Below, piece after piece: positions 58,944-64,000 of a stretch of 64,000 nucleotides of DNA; within the stretch, counting starts at the first letter, position 1, and each line of letters begins with the position of its first letter. The notes below the pieces were generated by a model. That model was not told where the DNA came from. It searched no databases and saw only the letters and a program-made list of their open reading frames with translations. The translations under genes were made by a program, and so were the position numbers. Origin of the DNA: Streptomyces aureoverticillatus (GTDB lineage: Bacteria; Actinomycetota; Actinomycetes; Streptomycetales; Streptomycetaceae); contig NZ_BMSY01000013.1 of NCBI RefSeq assembly GCF_014649395.1, forward strand, positions 1 to 64,000, written 5' to 3'.

Positions 58944-60311
58944 ATGTTCCAGAACTTACGCAAGCGGATGACGGCACGAAGAACTCGCCCCTCCGGCCGG
59001 AACGACGCCGGGCGCCCGCCCCTCACCCCGGTGTTCGGCGAGTCCGCGCGGGTGTTGAGCGACATGGTGGCGCGGTTGCAGGCCGAGGGACAGAACGACC
59101 TCGCCGGGCTGGTGACCGCCGCCTGGTTGCACAGCTTCCACCCTGTCGCGATGCTCAAGGTCGATGCCGGTCCGACGACACCCGGAGTGGACGGCGAGGC
59201 TTTCCTGGCAGGCATCCTGAACGAGCTCGGGGGCGGTGCCAACGGCCCGGTGGTGACGGAGTTGTTGGCCAACCTGCTGAAGGAACGCGACGGGACTCCG
59301 CTGCCCGCGGACCCGGCCGCCCTGCGACGCCTCGGTCGCGCTCTGCAACTGCCCGGTCTGATCGGCCGGGTCGACGCGGCCCTGTACACCGGGGCCGCGG
59401 CCGAACTGGCGGCGGCCGCCGCGGCCGCCACCAGCCCGCGGGCCATCCGGGACGGTTATGCGGCACTGGGGTATCTGTACGGTCTCCAAGCCGCGCGGGC
59501 GGACAGCGTCGAGCACTGGAGAGCCGCCGTCGAAGCGCTGCGCCAGGCCGTCGCCCCCGAGCGACTCGGCCCCGATGACCCGGGGCCCGGCGTGCGTGAT
59601 CTGGACGACCTGGGGTCCTCGCTGTACCGGCTGTTCGAGCTCACCACGGATCCGGCGCTGGTCAAGGACTCGGCGAGGCACCATGCTCTGGCGCTGGAGC
59701 GGGCCGAGGGCCCGCGCCGTGTCGACGTGCTCGACAATCTCGGTGCCGCGCTGTTCAGGCAGGCGGAAACACAGCGGGACCCGCGGGCCCTGCGTCGTTC
59801 GGTGGCGGCCTACCAGGAAGCCCTGGGGGCGGTGCGCCGCGGTGAGCCCCGCTGGTGGACGCTGACGGAGAAGCTGCTGCACGTGCTGCAGCTGGTACCG
59901 GGCCTCTGCGGAGCCGGCCGTGACTTGGATGGCGCCATCAAGTGGACGCGCTCGGTGTTGCGCGGCTGCCCACGCAACAGCAGGTACGCCTGGCGCGCGG
60001 CCGAGCACCTGGGGTGCCTCTTCTCGGCGCGGTTCCAACTGCGGCGTGACGCCAAGGACTTGGATGCCGCCATCCGGCACCGCCGCCAGGCCCACTCGGC
60101 CTGCCCTCGGACGGAGACGGCCTGGGCCACCCTCAGCTGCGACCTCGGCGCCGCCTTGGCCACCCGGTACGAGCTCACTCACGACCGGTCCGACCTCAAA
60201 GAAGCCATCTCCCACATCTCCGAGGCCGTGGGCAGGCTGCCCGCCCACCTGCAGCCCGTGGCACGCCACAACCTCCGTGAGGCGCGGCGCCGCTGGGGGG
60301 ACGCACGGTGA
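58944..60311 (+). CDS. TPR-repeat protein coupled to CHAT protease
   Basis: 455-aa helical protein. The first ~140 residues have no known fold (VLSDMVARLQAEGQNDLAGL). The remainder shows degenerate TPR units of the kind that recur in the next gene (DLDDLGSSLYRLFELTTDPA, LDNLGAALFRQAETQRDPRA, CDLGAALATRYELTHDRSDL). ATG 58944 has GAGG upstream. Its stop overlaps the CHAT gene start (GTGA), so the two are translated together. It may act as sensor or substrate for the protease. Confidence 0.78.
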   Translation: MFQNLRKRMTARRTRPSGRNDAGRPPLTPVFGESARVLSDMVARLQAEGQNDLAGLVTAAWLHSFHPVAMLKVDAGPTTPGVDGEAFLAGILNELGGGANGPVVTELLANLLKERDGTPLPADPAALRRLGRALQLPGLIGRVDAALYTGAAAELAAAAAAATSPRAIRDGYAALGYLYGLQAARADSVEHWRAAVEALRQAVAPERLGPDDPGPGVRDLDDLGSSLYRLFELTTDPALVKDSARHHALALERAEGPRRVDVLDNLGAALFRQAETQRDPRALRRSVAAYQEALGAVRRGEPRWWTLTEKLLHVLQLVPGLCGAGRDLDGAIKWTRSVLRGCPRNSRYAWRAAEHLGCLFSARFQLRRDAKDLDAAIRHRRQAHSACPRTETAWATLSCDLGAALATRYELTHDRSDLKEAISHISEAVGRLPAHLQPVARHNLREARRRWGDAR

Positions 60312-63310
60312 AGCGGTGGCGCCGTTTTCGCCGACGCCCGGAGAAGGGGCCGGCGCGGGCCGCCGACAGCGCGCTGGACGCCGCCGCGGCACGGCACGAG
60401 CAATTCGCCGCCACCGGCGACCCTGCCTTCCTCGAGCAGGCCATCACCCTTGCGACGCAAGCCTCGCGCGGCGCCGACTGTGGCGCGGCGGACGCGGTGC
60501 CGGCCGACCTGATGCTGGGCGAACTGTGGTGCGAGCAAGCCATGTTGAACGGCAGTGCGCAGGCGTTGGGCACCGCGTTGAACCATGCCCGCAGGGCTCT
60601 CGCGGCCGCCGAGGCGCGGGCCACCGAAAGCCCGCACCTGACGGATGCGTGCCGGCTCACGCTCGCCTACGCGCTGCGCCTGCGGTACGAGCAACAAGGT
60701 GACCCGGCTGATCTCGACGAGGCGATCGGCCTCCTGGGGCAAGAACCGGCCAATGGCCAGAACGCCACATCGGGTGCGAGCCTGTCCCGGTCCGACCGGT
60801 CCGACCGGTCCGACCCGTCCGACCCGTCCGACCGGCTCGACCGGCTCAACCGGCTCGGCTTCATGCTCACGCGGCGCTTCGAGCACCATCACGACCTCGC
60901 TGACCTGGACCGCGCCATCCAGGTCCTCACCGATGCCGGTTCGTGGGCCCGTGCCTGGGAGGACGAGCGTGCCTTGGCCTCGATCTCGAACAACCTCGGC
61001 TCCGCGCACAACGCCCGCTTCCACCGCACCGGCGACACGGCGGCCTTGGACGCGGCGATCAGCCACTACCGCACCGCCGTCGACAGCAGCTTCCCCGACG
61101 CCCCGCAGCGCCCCACTCGGCTCACCAACCTGGCGCAGGCCCTGCACAGCCGCTTCACCTCGACCGGGCAGATCCGCGACCTGCTGGACGCCCTCAAGGC
61201 GTCGGAAACGGCCCTCCGGTGCACGTCCGGCCACGACACGGAACGCAGCCGACGGCTCGGCACGCACGCCGCTCTCCTGATGACCCACTACCAGGTGAGC
61301 CGCAACCCCTCGCTCCGAGAGCGGGCCATCGCGCTGGGGCGGACAGCCCTCGCCGGCGAGTCCGGCGAGCTCCACCGCGCCGAATTCCTCTCCCGGCACG
61401 CCACGCACCTGCTCCTGCCCCACCTCGAGCCGACCGGGACCGCACCGCCACCAACGGCACCGTCACCATCCGCACGGCCGACAGACGCGGACCTCGACGA
61501 ACACCAGTTGCGCCACATGTTGACCACGCTCCGGGGAACCAGCGCGACGGCGGTCTACGAGGAGGCCCTCGACCTTTACGACCGGGCGCTGCGGCAGGAG
61601 GGCTCCCTGATCCACGATCGCGGCAGAGCCGCGCGCCGGTGGGCGACCTTGGTGTCGTTGAGGGACCTGGACGCGGCCATCGACGGCGCCGGGGCCGCCC
61701 TCGACCTGCTCGCCACGATCGACTGGCCCGGCATGCGGATCCCCGACCGGTTGGCCGCACTCCACGACTGGGCGGGCTTCCCCTGCCTGGCGGCCGGCTG
61801 GGCCGTCGAGCGCGGCCGCCTCCTCGACGCCGTGCAGCTCCTGGAGCTCGGGCGGGGGCGGCTGTGGGCCCAGATCGCCGAAACCCGCACCCCGCCCGCG
61901 GTGTCGTCACCCGCCGCGCGGCAGCTCGCCGACCAACTCCACGACGTACACACCGAGTTGAACCGTCTCGCCGCCCCCCGCCCCGGCACCGCACCCGCGG
62001 CACCACACACCTCCGACGCCCCCCGCGGCGAGCGCCTCAGGCGGCTCAACAAGGAACGCCGACGCCTGCTCGCCGAACTGCGCGGCATCGAGGGCCTGGA
62101 GGACTTCCTCGGCCCGCCGTCACCGCACCGGCTCCACGCCGCGGTCGGCGCGGGTCCCGTCGTCCTGCTCAACGTGACTGCGCGCCGATGCGACGCACTC
62201 GTCCTCACCGACACCGGTGGCGACCTGGGCATTGAACTCGTCCCGCTGCCCGGGCTGCGGTCCGAACGGGCCGCCGGGACGGCCCAGGCGTTCGACATCG
62301 CGCTCACCCTGGCCCACACCGCCCGGCGCCGGCTCCTGCGAGACCGGCGCGACGGGCGGCGCAGCGCACCTGTGGACCGGGCCGCCTTTCACGGCGCCAT
62401 GGAGGAACTGCGGATGCTGCTGGAGTGGGGATGGGAGGCCGTGACCCAGCCCGTGCTCCAGGCGCTGGGGCACCGGGCCCCGCGCGCCGAAGGGGAGACG
62501 TGGCCGCGGGTGTGGTGGGTGCCGACCGGGCCGCTCACCCGAATTCCGCTCCACGCCACCGGCCACCACGACGGGTCGGGCGATGCCGTCATCGACCGGG
62601 TCGCGTCCTCCGACGCCACCACCGTGAGTGCTCTCGCCGAAGCCAACCGGCGGCACCGATCGGCCCAACCGGACCGGCTCCTGTGCGCGGCCGTGCCCCA
62701 GCCGCCGCACGAAAGCGCACCGCTGGTCGCCGTGCCCCACGAGGCTGCCGCGGTCGCGGCGCACGCACCGGTTCCTGTGACCCGCCTCGACGGCCCTCGG
62801 GCCACCAGGGCGGCCATCGTCACCGGGCTTTCCGGCCATACGTGGTTCCATTTCGCCGGACACGGCACGACGAGCATCACCGACCCGGGCGACGCGGCAC
62901 TCTCCGCCTTCGAAGCCCCCCTCACCCTCGCCGACATCGCCACCGCCCTGCACGGCCACGCCGAACTCGCCTTCCTCTCCTCCTGCCACGGCAGTACCGC
63001 CGACGCCACCCAGCCGGACGAGGCGGTGCACCTTGCGGCCGCCTTCCACACCGCGGGCTTCCGGCACACCGTCGCCGCACGCCATGTCGTCGAGGACGGC
63101 ACGGCGCAACAGCTGGCCACGTCCTTCTACGAGCACCTGTCCCGGGCCGGAGACCCAGGACTCGCCCTTCACCACACCCTGCGCACCCTGCGCGCCGAGC
63201 TCTCCCGCGCCGCGGCCGACGACGATCTCGTGCATCGCTTCGCCTGGATCCACCACACTCATCTGGGACCGGCGGGCTCGGTGCTGCCTGTGCCCCAAAG
63301 TCCCGGCTGA
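60308..63310 (+). CDS. TPR-CHAT caspase-like protease
   Basis: 1000-aa protein. TPR-type repeats cover ~1-640 (RRFEHHHDLADLDRAIQVL, NNLGSAHNARFHRTGDTAAL). A C-terminal CHAT domain (~700-990) has the caspase-type dyad: His852 in WFHFAGHGT and Cys893 in LAFLSSCHGST, 41 residues apart as expected. VPTGPLTRIPLHA is the usual CHAT entry strand. CHAT proteases act in bacterial immunity and regulated cell death, cutting partner proteins on activation. A 9-bp in-frame repeat (60791-60853, SDR/SDP/LDR) lies in the TPR region. Candidate partners are the coupled 455-aa TPR protein and the divergent membrane/zinc-ribbon pair. Confidence 0.88.
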   Translation: MKRWRRFRRRPEKGPARAADSALDAAAARHEQFAATGDPAFLEQAITLATQASRGADCGAADAVPADLMLGELWCEQAMLNGSAQALGTALNHARRALAAAEARATESPHLTDACRLTLAYALRLRYEQQGDPADLDEAIGLLGQEPANGQNATSGASLSRSDRSDRSDPSDPSDRLDRLNRLGFMLTRRFEHHHDLADLDRAIQVLTDAGSWARAWEDERALASISNNLGSAHNARFHRTGDTAALDAAISHYRTAVDSSFPDAPQRPTRLTNLAQALHSRFTSTGQIRDLLDALKASETALRCTSGHDTERSRRLGTHAALLMTHYQVSRNPSLRERAIALGRTALAGESGELHRAEFLSRHATHLLLPHLEPTGTAPPPTAPSPSARPTDADLDEHQLRHMLTTLRGTSATAVYEEALDLYDRALRQEGSLIHDRGRAARRWATLVSLRDLDAAIDGAGAALDLLATIDWPGMRIPDRLAALHDWAGFPCLAAGWAVERGRLLDAVQLLELGRGRLWAQIAETRTPPAVSSPAARQLADQLHDVHTELNRLAAPRPGTAPAAPHTSDAPRGERLRRLNKERRRLLAELRGIEGLEDFLGPPSPHRLHAAVGAGPVVLLNVTARRCDALVLTDTGGDLGIELVPLPGLRSERAAGTAQAFDIALTLAHTARRRLLRDRRDGRRSAPVDRAAFHGAMEELRMLLEWGWEAVTQPVLQALGHRAPRAEGETWPRVWWVPTGPLTRIPLHATGHHDGSGDAVIDRVASSDATTVSALAEANRRHRSAQPDRLLCAAVPQPPHESAPLVAVPHEAAAVAAHAPVPVTRLDGPRATRAAIVTGLSGHTWFHFAGHGTTSITDPGDAALSAFEAPLTLADIATALHGHAELAFLSSCHGSTADATQPDEAVHLAAAFHTAGFRHTVAARHVVEDGTAQQLATSFYEHLSRAGDPGLALHHTLRTLRAELSRAAADDDLVHRFAWIHHTHLGPAGSVLPVPQSPG

Positions 63311-63572
63311 GCGGAAAATCTTGAGTGCGTTCAGAGCGTTCGCTGTACGTTTGTGCAGGTGCGCCGGGGAAGAAGGCGATGCGCGGCGAGAGGGCCGCGC
63401 CGCGGCGCACGCGACAGATACGGGGGTTGAGCAAGGGCAGGAGCCGCCGACACAGGCGCGTGCTCCGCCCTCGGCGCGGTCCGCCACCTCCGGCGCCGGT
63501 GCGCGCTATGTGCGCCCCGATGGACCGCCCTGGAAGTATCCGCAGCCCAGATTGCGTTTCGAGGCATACCCA
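63311..63572. promoter_or_regulatory. 262-bp gap before the Hen1 gene
   Basis: I see no gene. TTGAGT (about 63322) and TACGTT (about 63347) suggest a weak promoter with a long 19-bp spacer. GAGG at about 63561 precedes the Hen1 GTG. Confidence 0.4.
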
Positions 63573-64000
63573 GTGTTCTTGACGATCACCACCACCAGCA
63601 CCCCAGAACACCCCGCGACCGACCTCGGGTTCCTGCTGCACAAGCATCCCGGCAAGGCGCAGGCGTTCTCCACGTCCTACGGGCAGGCGCACGTCTTCTA
63701 CCCCGAGGCGAGCGACGCGCGCTGCACGGCGGCGCTGCTGCTCGAAGTGGATCCCGTGGCACTGGTGCGGCGGGGCAAGGGCCGCGGCGGCGCCCCGGAC
63801 GCGGCACTCGCGCAGTACGTGAACGACCGGCCCTACGCCGCGTCCTCGCTGCTCGCCGTCGCCCTGAGCGGGGTGTTCTCCAGCGCACTGCGCGGCGTCT
63901 GCAAGGCCCTGCCCGAGCGGGCCGCGCGGCCGCTGCCGCTGCGCGTCGAGGTGCCCGCGCTGCCCGCGCGCGGCGGCCCCGACCTGGTGCGGGCGCTGTT
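63573..64000 (+). CDS. hen1: Bacterial Hen1 RNA 3'-terminal ribose 2'-O-methyltransferase, N-terminal part
   Basis: First 142 codons of the gene; it continues past the window. The sequence LTITTTSTPEHPATDLGFLL, HKHPGKAQAFSTSYGQAHVF, YPEASDARCTAALLLEVDP, QYVNDRPYAASSLLAVALS matches the N-terminal domain of bacterial Hen1, which supports the ligase step of RNA repair. The full enzyme methylates 2'-OH at cleaved tRNA 3' ends before sealing, with Pnkp (kinase-phosphatase-ligase) normally next door. GTG 63573 is preferred. Expect pnkp immediately to the right. Confidence 0.85.
   Translation, partial: MFLTITTTSTPEHPATDLGFLLHKHPGKAQAFSTSYGQAHVFYPEASDARCTAALLLEVDPVALVRRGKGRGGAPDAALAQYVNDRPYAASSLLAVALSGVFSSALRGVCKALPERAARPLPLRVEVPALPARGGPDLVRAL

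Noticed and set aside
1..64000. tRNA or rRNA genes and riboswitches
   Set aside because: No cloverleaf T-loop pattern or rRNA sequence was recognised; no ydaO-type riboswitch is seen before the KimA-like gene, which looks leaderless.

Overview
The window is from a Streptomyces or close relative. GC content and third-position GC are very high, starts are ATG/GTG/TTG, several genes look leaderless, and the intergenic stem-loop family built on GCCCGTCCGGCGTTTGAGGA recurs at about 2.75, 4.09, 46.03 and 53.67 kb. There is no tRNA, rRNA or CRISPR array. The only mobile-element trace is an orphan excisionase-like gene beside a codon-usage break. All product calls come from reading motifs; no search was run.

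Left block (1-12.6 kb) is chromosomal housekeeping with a potassium theme: the end of kdpD plus kdpE, an OB-fold protein, a DUF3159 membrane protein, two TrkA-type RCK proteins, a winged-helix regulator with a small membrane protein divergent from an MMPL exporter, a KimA/YdaO-like APC permease, and a TRAM/FeS RNA methyltransferase. The last ~80 bp of the methyltransferase gene switch to AT-ending codons and are followed by the excisionase-like gene, suggesting an old integration site.

Accessory block (13.2-32.4 kb) is a compact minus-strand modular PKS operon: P450, PKS-1 (loading KS0-AT-ACP, then KS-AT-DH-KR-ACP), PKS-2 (KS-AT-DH-ER-KR-ACP), type II thioesterase and an FMN alpha-hydroxy-acid oxidase. 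The assembly line has only two extension modules and no TE or reductase domain. The loading KS has Arg in place of the catalytic Cys. Read collinearly it makes a short 4-methyl-4-enoyl chain that the P450 and oxidase could turn into an alpha-hydroxy or alpha-keto acid.

Middle block (32.4-50.2 kb) holds an ECF sigma factor, a Met/His-rich membrane protein, an MFS transporter, a GH88-like protein, an acyl-CoA dehydrogenase divergent from a CaiB-type CoA-transferase and an acyl-CoA ligase, a Zn/Mn-type ABC importer, and a copper operon (His-rich membrane protein, CopA, PCuAC-like protein). Many of these genes carry in-frame minisatellites.

Right block (50.3-64 kb) has a SepF-like division protein, an ABC-type ATPase with a MazG-type pyrophosphohydrolase, a DnaA-box-like cluster, an F420-type oxidoreductase, a RidA/GlxA-type divergent pair, and a possible defence island. 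That island is a TPR protein with a 1000-aa TPR-CHAT caspase-like protease, divergent from a membrane protein/zinc-ribbon pair, followed by the N-terminal part of a bacterial Hen1 RNA 3'-end methyltransferase that runs off the window.
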